In this document: piece by piece, positions 21,464 to 33,401 of the stretch
Layout of the letters: each line of letters starts with the position of its first letter
Numbering within the stretch: position 1 is the first letter of the stretch
Origin: Gongronella butleri
Lineage: Eukaryota > Mucoromycota > Mucoromycetes > Mucorales > Cunninghamellaceae
NCBI GenBank assembly: GCA_025201375.1
Contig: JAIWZP010000014.1
Span: 62,001-126,000, forward strand
DNA length: 64,000 nucleotides
Direction: 5' to 3'
Translations under genes and position numbers: made by a program
Notes under the pieces: model-generated
What the model was told of the DNA's origin: nothing
The model's database searches: none
The model's input: only the letters and a program-made list of their open reading frames with translations

Positions 21464-23358
21464 ATGACCACGACGACGCTACAGAAGCTGACGACCGCCA
21501 ACGAGCAGGCGTGGCTGACGCTAGGTACGAAATCCGTGTTTGTGAGGATGGATGCGGGTGCCTGAGAGCTAAAAGGTGGCCCCATGGCGCCGCGATGAGT
21601 GATTTGGAAAAGAAAAAAAAAAGCTCGCGCCCCATGGGAGTGTGTGTGGGAAGCAAAAAGACAAAGAGAAATGGGTCGAGAAAGGGGGAGACAAAAAAGC
21701 CCGCTCATGCAGCCCATCCTCTCTCCTCGCTCTCATTTTCTCGCGCCTCGGCGGAGGGTCATTTTCTCATTTTTTTTTTATCTTTTGCAATACAGGGAAT
21801 ATCGCGGAACTGATGTTTGACTGGGAAAAGGCGACAATTGCTTACAAATCCGCGCTGCGACACAATCCATACAGTATGAAGGCACTGCGACACATTGCCA
21901 ACGTTTGCCGAGCACGAGAGGAGTTTGAGCAGGCCATCGATTATTTTCAACGCGTGCTCAGTTTGCAAAATCGCGACGGCGAGACATGGAGCGCGCTGGG
22001 CCATTGCTATTTGATGACCAACGACCTCCAGCAGGCATATCATGCTTATCAGCAAGCCCTGTATCATTTGGCCGACATCAAAGATCCCAGGCTATGGTAT
22101 GGCATCGGCATCCTGTACGATCGTTACGGCTCGCTCGATCACGCAGAAGAGGCCTTTGTCGCCGTCATCAAAATGGATCCCGCCTTTGAAAAGACACACG
22201 AAATCTACTTTCGACTCGGCATCATCTATAAACAGCAGGAAAAATACGATCTCAGCTTGCAGGTAACCCCCAAAAAGAAAAAAAAAAAAAAAAAAGGGGG
22301 ACAAAATGGACGCGTGGCACGTGTCGGCCGACGCGCTCAAAGACAAGAACGAGAGAGAGAAAGAGAAAGAGACAAAAAAAAAAAAGGGTCAAGGGAGATT
22401 CATGGCGCGGCCGCGCAGTGTTTTGAATACATTTTAGATCATCCACCCAAGCCATTGAAAAAAGTCGATATCTTGTTCCAGCAAGGCCACGTGTATGAGC
22501 AACGCAAAGAATACGGCAAGGCCAAGGAGCTGTACGAGCGTGTGCTGGAGGTGAGTGCAGACGATGCCAAGGTGTTGCAACAGATCGGATGGCTGTTTTA
22601 TCAACCAAACACGAATTTTACGAGCGCAACGACGGCCATCGACTATTTCATGCGGTCGCTGCAGGCCGACGACAAGGACCCGCACACATGGTACTTTTTG
22701 GGCCGCTGCTACATGATCGAAAAGGACTATGCAAAGGCGTACGAGTCATATCAAAAGGCGGTCTATCTGGACGCGAACAATCCCATCTTTTGGTGCTCCA
22801 TTGGCGTCTTGTATTTCCAGACCAACCAATTCCGCGATGCCCTCGACGCCTATAGCCGTGCCGTCCGCATTAATCCGTACATCAGCGAAATCTGGTACGA
22901 TCTCGGCACACTCTACGAATCGTGCAATGGACAGGTCCAGGATGCACTCGACGCGTACCAAAAGGCCATTGATCTCAACCCGAAAAACACACAACTCCAA
23001 GAACACGTCAGTGTGCTGCGTTCACGGTAAAATTCTCGGGAAAGAGAAAGAGAAAGAGAAAGAGGAGGGAGAGAGAGAGAGAAAGGCGCGTGCTAACGCC
23101 AAAATGCGCCCAATTTTTTTTTTTTGCCTATCTAGCCGATCACCTGTGTCCACGCCAGTGCCTGTTGAAATCGAGAATCCATACCAGTACCCAACTCATG
23201 TAAACACAGCAAAAAAAAAGTGACGGGTCAGAGCTTTAGAGCCCGGAAGCTAATCCAAATCTGTCATTTAGGACCCCGAGGCCACGGATCAGCCCCAAGC
23301 ACCACCTCCTATGACCGTGTCTGGCAAGAATGGCGCCCCTAGTGCACATGCATCCTGA
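21464..23358 (+). CDS. CYC8: TPR transcriptional corepressor, Cyc8/Ssn6 family
   Basis: join(21464..21524, 21796..22262, 22419..23026, 23136..23199, 23272..23358), 428 aa. About ten TPR units fill residues 10-405. The family signatures are DPRLWYGIGILYDRYGSLDHAEEAF, EIYFRLGIIYKQQ, CFEYIL, AKVLQQIGWLF, TWYFLGRCYMI, NPIFWCSIGVLYFQTNQFRDALDAY and NPYISEIWYDLGTLYESCN. Ssn6 pairs with Tup1 as a general corepressor, recruited by DNA-binding repressors. The TPR block is complete, but the protein ends about 35 residues after it; the long Gln-rich tail of the yeast protein is absent. The donor at 23027 (CG|GTAAAA) is needed to avoid an in-frame TAA, giving a short Pro-rich C-terminus. The intron at 22263-22418 holds an A run and GA repeats. 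Confidence 0.9.
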
Positions 23359-24024
23359 TTTGCACCATGCGTTGTCATTCTCTTCTTCTTTTTTTTTCTT
23401 TTCTATTTCCTTTGTCAAATGCCTTGTATTCATACCCTCCTCCACTTTTTCCCATTTTCCCCTCCCGCTCCTTTTCCCCAGCCCATCCCTCTTGCCAGCT
23501 ACCATGTTCGTAATAGTCCTGTTTTTTAGAAACCACCCAATCCTCGCCTAGTAGCCTACTTTTTCATGTAAAAACAAAGCACGAGTTCCATTAATTATAA
23601 CGCGCTTTGGACAAGGGCAATCGGGGGGCGATGGAGACGGATCGCATGATCTGCGGGGATGAGAGAGGTGAGTAATTGAGCCATTGTAACACGCATCAAG
23701 ACGCGCGACGCGCCGAAAATGACTAAAAAGGAATGAGCCAATGCCAATGTGACATTAGGACAAGCCGTCCCAAAAGTTTTTGGGCGCGTTGTCCCCGCTT
23801 CAATCCCTATAAGCGTGAAATGATCAGTGCGACTCAGGGGTCACACAAAAAAATACGATCAAACGCAAAACGAGCATAAAAACGCGTCCACTCTCGCCAT
23901 CTTCCAAATTCTCGATCCCATGGTGACTTTCTGCCTCTCTGTCAAGGATGAATAGTAAAAAAAACAGGTATTTCATTAGGTGAGAGAGGGGTGTGAGAGC
24001 GATAGAAAAAAGGGGATATGATTA
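23359..24024. other. Spacer between convergent genes
   Basis: 3' flanks of the SSN6 and exportin-7 genes. It contains a C/T-rich stretch (23380-23500) and several GACGCG/ACGCGT hexamers. There is no gene that I can support. Confidence 0.45.
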
Positions 24025-27000
24025 TTATACGGAAAGGATGTCGGACATGGCCATTGGGGCTGAAAGGGGGGACAGAGTGATCTGGTTGGCATTCAATTCG
24101 CGTCTAAAGGACAACACCTTGCGCGAGAATGCCTCACGGTCGCCTCGCGCCAGTGTCCAGCCAATGCCGTCCAAAAGTTGCTTGAATGCCTGAAAAAAAG
24201 AAGAATTAAACACTTGTTTGCCCCTGCTTTGAGCTATGATGTGTGCGCTTACATTGGCGACGTATTCCTTGCGCTCGGGGAGCTGATTATAAACGACTTG
24301 GTTTGTGTATTTGAGAGCCACCTAAAAAAAAAAATTAATTAGACGCGACGCGCTTTTTTTTTCTCTTTTTCTTTTTCTTACATCTTTCTGCAGGAGCATG
24401 AGGACATAGAGGGGGCGTGATAGCTGCCATTGGTCATTGTTTGTGTCAAAAAGCACCATACCAAAGAGCACGACGAGCAGCGAGGCCATGAGGTGCGGGT
24501 TGCCTTTGACATATTCAAGACACCACGAGGAACGACGCTGATTTTTGCGTGATTTTTTGACGAGCGACGCTTCCTGCTCAATGACAAACGTGAGGACGTG
24601 ATCGAGCGTGGCGGACGCATGTGTGCGAATATAAGGGTCGTCGATCCGCACACCCTGTTCGCATGATTCGAGAATAAACACAAAGGGTTCCATGGGCAGC
24701 ATTGGAATTGATTTTAGCTGGCTCAGCGCAAACTCATCCACCAGCAAAAAGTATGCCTTGGTCAGCTTGGGGAAGTTCTGCAATAAAAAAAAAAGCGAGT
24801 CGCGAGTCAGATTGCGCAAAAAGACGCATAAAAACGCGAGTTTTCATTTTTTTTTTGTTTTTTTTTTACCAAGAGATCATTCATGGGTATCGACATCATC
24901 AATTGGAACATCATTTGAAAGGCTTGGTCGATGGCGTCGTCCTGGTAGAGCCAAAGGGAGCCAAAACTGATATAATTGCCACCCAAGCAATTGGCAAGGA
25001 TCCGGAAACAAATGGTGATGCCCTTGTATTTTTCCTGATAGATTCTATCCGGATGGACGGCGGTGCGCTCGAGGATGTAGCGACCATAGATGTTGAGCGC
25101 GCGGCTGGTGTCCTTGAAGAGAAGCAGGCCATTGGGCGACGAAATGTCGAAATTGAGCCGCGAATTCTTGTTTTGCACGAGTTCCGCGATGAATTTCAGC
25201 AGGGAGTGGATGACGAGTGTGGTGGTGGCGAGCATGGGCGCCGGTGGTGCGTCGGTGACCGTGGGCGACGACGAGCCTATGGACGTGCAACAAGCCTCGA
25301 GCCCGCGCAGCACAACTTGCATGTAATCCGGATAAAACCACGAGAAAAAGAATGAAAAGTGCTTTTTCGATTGCAGCGACGTGAGGACGCCGCGCAAGTC
25401 GCGGAACGTGTCATGCAGCAGCTGCTGGACGCGCGGCGCGTGGAACGAGTCGAGCGTGGTCAGACTGTTTAGGTCATCCAATGGCTTTTCAAAGCGCGAG
25501 ATGAACGTGTCGAACGCGTCCTCGTCAATATCCTCGGCAAACAAGATCTTGCACAGAATCGTATAGTACACCATGCGGCACCGCCGCTGCTCGTCCAGAA
25601 ATTGAATTGGGTTGCCATCTTCCAGCATGCTGCTGCGCAACAGGTATTGCACTGTCTCGATCTTGCGCAAATTGCGCAGCGCGCTGTACCCGCTCGCCAG
25701 GTCGCCAAATAAATCCAATGTCCGCTTGATCAACACCTCATCGTCGCGCCAGCATTGGAAATTGCTCACACTGCAATAAAAAAAATCATAAAATGAGCCG
25801 AATACTTTTCTTTCCCCCGCTTTTTTTTTTTTTTGTAGTGTGTGTGCATACATCTTTTGCATAATCACATCTAGCATGTGCAGCTGGCCACTGATGCCAA
25901 ACATCTCGGATGTCTTGTTGTATACCTAAAAAAACAACACAAAATATGAGTAAAACGCGTCCTTGACACGCGTCCCGACGCATTTTTTTTCGCGATACTT
26001 ACTGCTGTGGCCGACGCCTCACCAATGTACGCCTTGCGGAATTGCTGGAAAAAGTAAATAAAGGCGCTGTCCAGCTTGGCGTTCAGAAGAGACGATCCCT
26101 GGACCCTCAAAAGGCTTTGGTTCGCTTCCATGAGCTGCAACACCTTGGCTGTGACCTCCCCATCGACGGCATCCACTTCATCCGACGTCGCGTATGCCTA
26201 ATTGTAACGATAAATGTCAGTTTCAAGGCGAAAGACGCGCTCAACTCCTTTTTTCCCCCCCAATGTCTTACGGGGCGACTGCCGACAAAGACCGATGCAA
26301 AATAGGTGAGCCATGCAAATTTCGTTTCAATGACATCCAGGGCGTTCTTCAGCTGCTCAGTGACGGCACCTAGGCGCATTTGTGCCACCAATTCCTGTCG
26401 ATTCCGGTCAATGATCTATTTTTGCCCCATTTTTGCATTTTTTTTGTCTTACTTGATATTCTACAGCAATGGGATCAAACACGGACAAGAGCACGCTGCT
26501 GGAATTTTCGTATTGTAAGCGAGCGATTTTGCCGAGCATGATCAAGGATTCCACGAGCGCCTCTTCGTCGTCTAGTGGATCTGCGTTTTTAAAAAAAGTG
26601 GATGAGGATCCTCTCTCTCTCGCTCTCTCTCTCTTTTTTTTTTTTGTACCATCTAGCATTTCTACAATTCGATTGGGCACGGACTGCACGTAGGAAAGAA
26701 TGTAGGTGCGCACAAGGAGCACAGAGATGGATTGAAGCTTTGTTTTGATGTCGCCCTTGAGATTCTGCTGGTAAGCCATGCTCTCGACCAGTCGCGACCA
26801 AAAGCCAAGCAGGTAGCTCGATGTGTTGTGCGACCACTATCAAAAAAACAAATGAGAATGGGCGCGTTTTATCCTTGATCCCGTCCCGCATTGCGATTTT
26901 CTTACGTTCCACGATTGAAAAGCCTGAACTGTAAAGTCGGCCACGAGCTCAATCCATTGTTCAAAGGCGGGCTTTTCTGCAATTTCATGGAGCGGGGCCA

Positions 27001-28377
27001 TGGAGCGGAAGCGGAAGAGGAGGCGGCAGAATTCATTGTAACATTTTTCGTCATTCATGCCCTGTGATTGCAAAATGATGGCCTGCGTGGCCTGCATGAT
27101 CGTCTGGACAAAGTGATCGCGCTCCTGGTCGCTCGTGAACAGTGCCTTGCGCGTCGATGCCAACAACACAAGGCATTCCATGATCCGCGCCGCGCACGGC
27201 GTGTCCCACTCTTGATACGCGCGGAAAAAGGTCGGCAAAAAGTGCTCCTGCTCAAACACTTTGCGCCAGGATGTCGGAATCTGCCAAGAAAAAAAAGGTA
27301 AGCAATCATTCCCAGGGGAGGGGCAGTCATCCTGCAAAAAAAAAAAAAAGAAACAAAAGAAAAAAAAAACTTGCCTGCACAGTGCCAATATCCTCGCCTG
27401 ACTCGTCGAGACTGGTTCCGGTGAAATCGTACGACAAACATTGCACCAGCAGCTGCGCCGTGCCCTCCTTCAAGCGCGCCTCTTGCTCAGCTGCGACAAA
27501 AAAAAATGAGACGCGTCATTTCTTCTACTTCCTCTTTTTTCCATACCATTGCTAAAGGGGATCTGTCTAGCAACGAGATCCTCGAGCGTTTTGAATGCCA
27601 TTTTGAACACGGGGAGCAACTGAGTATCACGGAAGCCGGACGCTTTGGCATAAAAGAAAAAAAAGGGGGAAGTGGCGGGATTTCAATGAGTTTCTATTGG
27701 CAACTCGAGAGCGCGTGATTTTTTTTTTCGTGTTTCTTACAAGCTTTGCGGAACATGGATGCGTAGGGAGTGGATGCGGGCGCATTGAAATCCTGAACAA
27801 TGACAGTAAGCAGCTGTGTGGCCATGATGCGGTGTTCCATGGATGTGGACAGGAATTGACCCATGGCCGGTTGGATTTGTTGGTATTCCTCCATGTCTAG
27901 CCAACCTAGCTTGGACAAGAGCGCAAACACGCCGCCCAGCAGGACGACAATGAATGGCGGTAGCGACGGGTGGTCATACGCGTATTGAAGTAGAAATGCG
28001 CCTAAAAAAAAAGCAAAAAATAAAAGAGAAAATGAGCAAACGACCGCCTGTTTGGAACGTGACATACGGAGTTGTTTCTTGGTGTCGGTGTCAAAGATGG
28101 AGAACTGCGAGCTGATCAACTGGCGTAGGCGCGAAAAACAAAAAGTTTGTACATAAGGGTCTGTTGGACACGCTTCGAGAAGAATACGAAGTGCCTGCGC
28201 GGTCTCTGTGGGCGTGTGGATCACCAAGGAAGGTGTCTTGGAAGGCGCAGCATCCGTAAACGTAGGAAACTCGCGCTCAAGTTCCTCTTGACAGCTTAGT
28301 CGCTTCTCGTTTGACGACGGGTTGTATAATTGCTCGCACAACGACGCATAATATTGTATACGCTCATCTTGTCCCAT
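24025..28377 (-). CDS. XPO7: Exportin-7 (RanBP16-like nuclear transport receptor)
   Basis: Minus strand, 14 exons: 28377..28068, 28001..27741, 27642..27547, 27490..27375, 27280..26906, 26836..26650, 26580..26453, 26415..26272, 26197..26003, 25925..25852, 25770..24870, 24777..24382, 24321..24253, 24189..24025; 1138 aa, close to animal XPO7. Collinear family landmarks run end to end: LSKLGWLDMEEY, SGFRDTQLLPVF, TVQ|IPTSWRKVF, NEFCRLLFRFRSM, WIELVADFTVQAFQSWN, DAVDGEVTAKVLQLMEAN, FFQQFRKAYIGE, DTFRDLRGVL, FNFDISSPNG-type NFDISSPNGLLLFKDTSRALNIYGR, FGSLWLYQDDAIDQAF, QWQLSRPLYVL and a C-terminal VLSFRRELN. HEAT-repeat importin-beta superfamily member that binds RanGTP and cargo. Intron 4 uses a GC donor. 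Confidence 0.93.
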
Positions 28378-29440
28378 TGCGTCCAAAACAGATGAAAAAA
28401 AAGAGAAACAGGGGAAAAAACAATAAAAAGAAAAAGAAGAGACTGAAAGAGAGAAAATGCAGTGGAAAAAGCTTATCACTTTTTTTTTAATTTTGCCTTT
28501 GCAGTCGCCCGTGTGACCCAGAATTTTGAGTTTTGCCAGCATTAATGGCGCACCAATGGTTGCCTCCATTCAACATCACACCTCAATTCCTTTGCAACTC
28601 CATCGCCCATCCGCAGCTCGTTGTTCATTGTCGTTTTTGTTCTGTCTTTGTCATTTTGATTCTGCCAATCGCTCTTTACGACCCGAATTACCCCTCTCCC
28701 CCCTTGTTACCCCCCTTTTTGTGGAGTCGATGTGGGGACCAATGCCCCTTCCCCACCCTCCAAGAAAAAAAAAAAAAAAGAAAAATGGAGAAAAAAAGGA
28801 ATGAATCAAGGGATGTCATCTGATTTCAATAGATCCAATGGGTCCCACGTCCCTTTGGTGTCTCATCCTGCTATCTAAACGTGCCCTGTTTAAGATGGTT
28901 TATTTTTCTTTTGCATGAAACACTCGAGTTGGAAGCATTGTTTGCATGTCGGATTGGCGTGAACGTGGCAATTTGCCTCGATTTTTTTTGGGCGTGCAAC
29001 GCGCGAAATCTGGCATCAGAAGCACCTTTGAGTTGAGCGTCATGTGAAACTGGGAAGAAATGACGTCCCTGTGCCAAAGGCAACGCAAGAGGATGGGCGA
29101 TCACGCGGTGCCCAGCCCACAAGCTACTTTTTTTTCGGATCATGTGCTGCCAAAAGGGTTCAAATTCATGCAATTGCAACCCGTCTGAGCCAGCCCCCCA
29201 AGCGGCGAATGAAAATATGTACAAAAAAAAAAAAAAAAAAGGGGGAGCGCGATGACGCTCTCTTTTTTTGCTATTTTCTCACCTGGATCTGTTTGTGTTC
29301 CATCGTGAAAACGCCCTCCCCCCTCTTGGCTCCCTCGCTCCAAAGTGGGGAGACGTACTTTCTTTCTCTTTCCTCTCTTTCTTTTTTTCTTTTTTTTTTC
29401 TCTCTTTTTTTTCTCTTTTTCTCTTTTTCTTGTTTCCCCA
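28378..29440. promoter_or_regulatory. Divergent intergenic region
   Basis: About 1.06 kb between the divergently transcribed exportin-7 and methyltransferase genes. It has T/A homopolymers (28480, 28765, 29222-29240) and a long pyrimidine tract (29360-29435) just before the methyltransferase ATG. No supportable gene. Confidence 0.45.
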
Positions 29441-31437
29441 ATGACCTTGGACGGCGACCAACCACCTAAAAAGAGCTGGTTCATCAATATTCTCAGTCAT
29501 TGGCAGCCGCTAAGCAAGCTTGCGCCTTTGGGCACAACCAGTACGGCCACGACGGCCGCCACTGCCACGGCTACCACACCCACGCTTCCTATTTCCACAG
29601 CCACGGCCACGTTCTCCGCCACAGCAGCATCCATCGCATCCACGTCCCCACCCACGCTCACATCCACGCTCGGCCCGCTTTGCTCGGTGCCGTCAGCGTG
29701 GAATGAGCGCAGACTTTCACAACACACCATTGGAAGCTCGCTTTCCGACGATCGATTCTCATCCTCTTCTTATCAGGGTCGCTCCAGTGAGGAAAAATCG
29801 CGCCTGAGCCATCTTTGGACACGCGCGCGTCGCCATCATCCGCATTACCCGCGCTTCCATTGGCCGCATCGCAGACAAAGCGACAAATCTTACTCATCCC
29901 AGTACCAGCATCAGCAATTGCAACCCATGCGCCCATCGATACCCATCAACATTATTCAGGACACAGCACATCCATTGCCGCCTCTCTCTAGCAGCTACCA
30001 AGACCCACCACGCCGTCCGTCGTCCCTCCATCCATCCCTGCCTCCCGCAAGCGTCAACAAACGCCATTCCATCACCGAATTCCTTCCACAGAGCAACAAT
30101 GGCAGCTACACGGAGCAATATCTCAATTCGCGTCCAAGCTCCGTCATATATACCTCGCACCCCAATTCCCCTTCCATCCTGTGCATGCAAGACGGCCATC
30201 TCATCGATGAGAACGAAATCGACGATTATTCGCTTGACAATGGCATCAATGAACGTCCACCACGATGGATTCTCAAACATGATCTTCTGACACTGGCACT
30301 CAACGGGTAAAAAAAGAAAAAATTCTCTTTGTTTCAAAAAAAAATCAGGGGAAAAGGAGAAAAGGAAAAAAAAAGAAACAAGGAGCTCTGGGTCATACTT
30401 ATCAAATGCTCATTTTTAATAGAAATTTAACCGCCTGTCCTCTCCGGCATGATGATGTTGAGAAACAAGTGTTGCAAATTGGGTAGGATAGCGAGATAAA
30501 GAAAGAAAGAAAACATGGAAGAAAAATAGGGATCAGCAACTCAAGCCATTTTCTTTTTTAGATGCGCGGATGGCGTATGGTGCATGCAATTGGCGTTGGC
30601 GCATCCAAAATGGTCGGTGATTGGCATGGACGAGGCTATTTTGGAGCCGATTTCATCGACTTACTATGGAAAAAAGCCACGGAACGTCAAGCTGATCCGG
30701 TGCACACCGTCGCTGTTGCACGCGTTGCGGCAGATGCCCGACCAGATGTTTGATCTGATCGACGGCCGCTGTCTGCTGATTGGCTACACGTTTGACGAAT
30801 ATCAAAGCATCGCGCGCGAGTGCTGGCGACTGTGCAAACCCAATGGCTACATCGAATTCATCGAAATGGACATGCGCATCTATCACACAAAGCCATTGCC
30901 GTCCACTTGCAGTCAAACCACCCATCAACTCAATTCAGAAGGTAAAAAACGTCATTCCTTGGCCAGGTCAATGCGTCATCCGCGCCTCCTTTTTTTTTTC
31001 CTTGCTCAGCAAGAAATGCTTATTTTATGTTTTTTTTTATCCCGCTAGTGATCCACATGCTAGAAGCCGAAATGCTTGACCCGCGCCTTGCAAGGCGGCT
31101 GCCTGACTTGTGGTTGGATCAAGACATTAAGCCCATCTCGTGGTACACGTCCTTGCCAATTGGGGTATAGCCGCACCATCCAATCTCGAGACAACGAGTA
31201 ACTATGAGGCTCACTTTTTTTTTTCAACTCTAGACGTGGGCCGGCCGTCTGGGTGTGATGGTCCGAGAAGAAGTGCATTGCGTGATAGAATCATTACAGC
31301 CGCACGTGGCCGCGTACCTCGGCACGGCGTGCCGCTCCGACAACGAATTGGACAAGTTGCTCGACGAAATGGATTCAGAGATGGAATTGCAGCAATCCTT
31401 TATGAACCTCCACCATTGCCATGTACAAAAAGTTTGA
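29441..31437 (+). CDS. SAM-dependent methyltransferase with long disordered N-terminus
   Basis: join(29441..30306, 30423..30482, 30562..30941, 31049..31164, 31234..31437), 541 aa. Residues 1-285 are Ser/Thr/Pro/His rich and disordered. The class I methyltransferase fold begins with motif I, VLQIGCADGVWCMQLA (about 304-319), assembled across the intron at 30483. WSVIGMDEA follows as motif II, then LIRCTPSLLHALRQMPDQMFDLIDGRCLL, and ECWRLCKPNGYIEFIEMD as the post-motif strand. This resembles the TAM/LaeA-like methyltransferases that are expanded in filamentous fungi. Target and pathway cannot be inferred. The C-terminal exon is helical. The motif-I residue that is usually Gly is Ala-Asp here (GCADG), within normal variation. 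Confidence 0.85.
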
Positions 31438-32139
31438 TTCTTTCTTTTTCATCCCTCTCAAATCGCGTGTCGCATGGTTTCCAAACCAATAAAATGGCCC
31501 ATCAAATCTAAAAATGCCTTTTTTTTCATCTTTTTCTTGGATGCCACCGTTTAATTCAATTGGATTTTTAATCACTCATGGACGCTTCGCCCCTACTCGA
31601 CGTGATTTAACTGCGTGGCACTACGTATTGTCATGCAATGGACGCGGTTTCACGTCAAAAAAATGCAATGAAGCCGTTTTATTAGCCCTTTCTTGATAAT
31701 CATCTAATTGAGCTCCCTTTTCTTTTGCGTGATTTCTTTCTCGCATTGGCTCAAAAGCGCCTACATTGCATCAACCACCCTGAGAATAAGAAGCAATGAA
31801 CAAAAAATGACTAATAATACATCAATTCAAGCTTGCTGACTTTGTAATGATCCGTTCTCCATCAAATTCGACGGTCTGTCCATTCCAGATAATAATAGAC
31901 GCAATGCGCTACAGGGCACTGGTATTTAGAAACAAATTGGTGGCGGTTTCGGCGAGTCACCTTTAAAAGATGAATTTGGCTCTCTTTATAATGCGTTTTC
32001 ACAAGAGTGTATAAATTGATTGCTGAAATAACTAAAAGTTGACTAATTCTTTGTGTCAGGCACTACTCGTGTCAAATTTGGAATCGGTTGGATCATTTTC
32101 TCAGGAAAAGTCCTAGACGCAGCAGTTTTAGGGGTCAAT
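31438..32139. other. Intergenic spacer
   Basis: 3' flank of the methyltransferase gene, AT-rich. Nothing coding is recognised. Confidence 0.45.
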
Positions 32140-32990
32140 TTCTATGGTCACTTTTTGAATGAGGTGATGCAGCGCCCCGAAACGCATTGCAACGTAAAAA
32201 AAGACGGCCAGAAACACTAGGGGACGCAACTTGCAGCGATCTAAAAGTCGTGGAGAGCGTGCTGCGTGCAAATCAAAAAATGGACGTGTCGAGCGCTCGA
32301 AAACAAAAACGAAAAAATGGATTCGCAGAATTGCACCAAACTTTCACACAAGGTGCATCGCGTCGTAAAACCACGGAAATGGTAAAAAAAAGACTGACAT
32401 CTAAAAGCTTGCCAACGAGCAATGAGCGATTTTCAATTAAATTTCAACGGCGAATTGCGTGGGGAAAACGCGTCCATAGAGCCACACCGACGCGTTCACT
32501 GGCAAGAGAGGCACCAGATTGCATGGATTGATTAGAAGCAGGTGCGCGTGACGCGACGCTCGACGCGGTTTATCACGCGTCGAAAAATCTCTAAGAGTAT
32601 AAAACCGTGTCAAAATGCTCAAAAAAATCAATGTTTTCGAGGATCACTAATGTTTACATACGCAGCGGGTCACGCGCTTTCTGGTAAAATAATTTTCAAC
32701 GCAGTGCTGCCAATCCTCGTTGAGTTTTTATTGGAGTGAAAAATCGCAGCCTTTCGCGTCTTTTGCGAGAACCAGTCGATGGACCTCTGTTATTTATTGC
32801 ATCTCTGCCGGTTACCACGGTGTGTTCACCATGTGGTTGAATGGCGCGGCAATCTGAGGACCTAAATCTTCCAATTTTCAGGTCGGCGACTCTACTCCCT
32901 GGAAAATCCGTCATTTCGAAATTCGTTATTTGTGCGCCATCTAATCATTGCAATGCCACGGGATGGGCTCATTAAAACCAGAAAGGCTGG
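32140..32990 (+). repeat. Dispersed repeat family 1, copy 2
   Basis: Aligns with the copies at 8325-9175 and 59275-60150. Shared strings include CGAAACGCATTGCAACG (cf. CAAAACGCATCGCAACG in copy 3), TTGCCAACGAGCAATGAG (copy 3 TTGGCGAGCAATGAG), CGCGTCCATAGAGC, CGGTTTATCACGCGTCGA, GTGAAAAATCGCAGC, TGGTTGAATGGCG and GGATGGGCTCATT. No long ORF. Copies 2 and 3 are closer to each other than to copy 1 in the left half. Confidence 0.75.
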
Positions 32991-33401
32991 AGATTGCTAG
33001 TCCATGGAGCAAATGCTCTTGTATATTCTTGATTTATCCGCAAGCGATCAGACAACAATCAAAAACGGCCTAATCGCGCGATTTTCGTCAAACACCTAAT
33101 TGATATTCGTTTTTGTTGCACAAATATGCGATAAACAAAGGATTGAACAACATCTAAAGGTTTAAAGCATTTCGCGCTAGGCAACACGGCATCACACGCA
33201 TATAATTTTGCCAAGCTCGCTAAATTTGAGATTGCGCGGTCTACAGCTATTCAACAGCCATCTTATTCAGAGTCAGTGTACCTTAAGGATGTTAATAATG
33301 GACCACACACCGCCACCCTACTTTTTGTCAAGTAGCACGTAAAATAAATAAAAAACACTTTATAAAATCGGGGGTATCAATACATGTACAAGGATAAAAA
33401 T
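32991..33401. other. Intergenic spacer
   Basis: AT-rich spacer between repeat copy 2 and the 3' end of the permease gene. Nothing is recognised in it. Confidence 0.4.
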
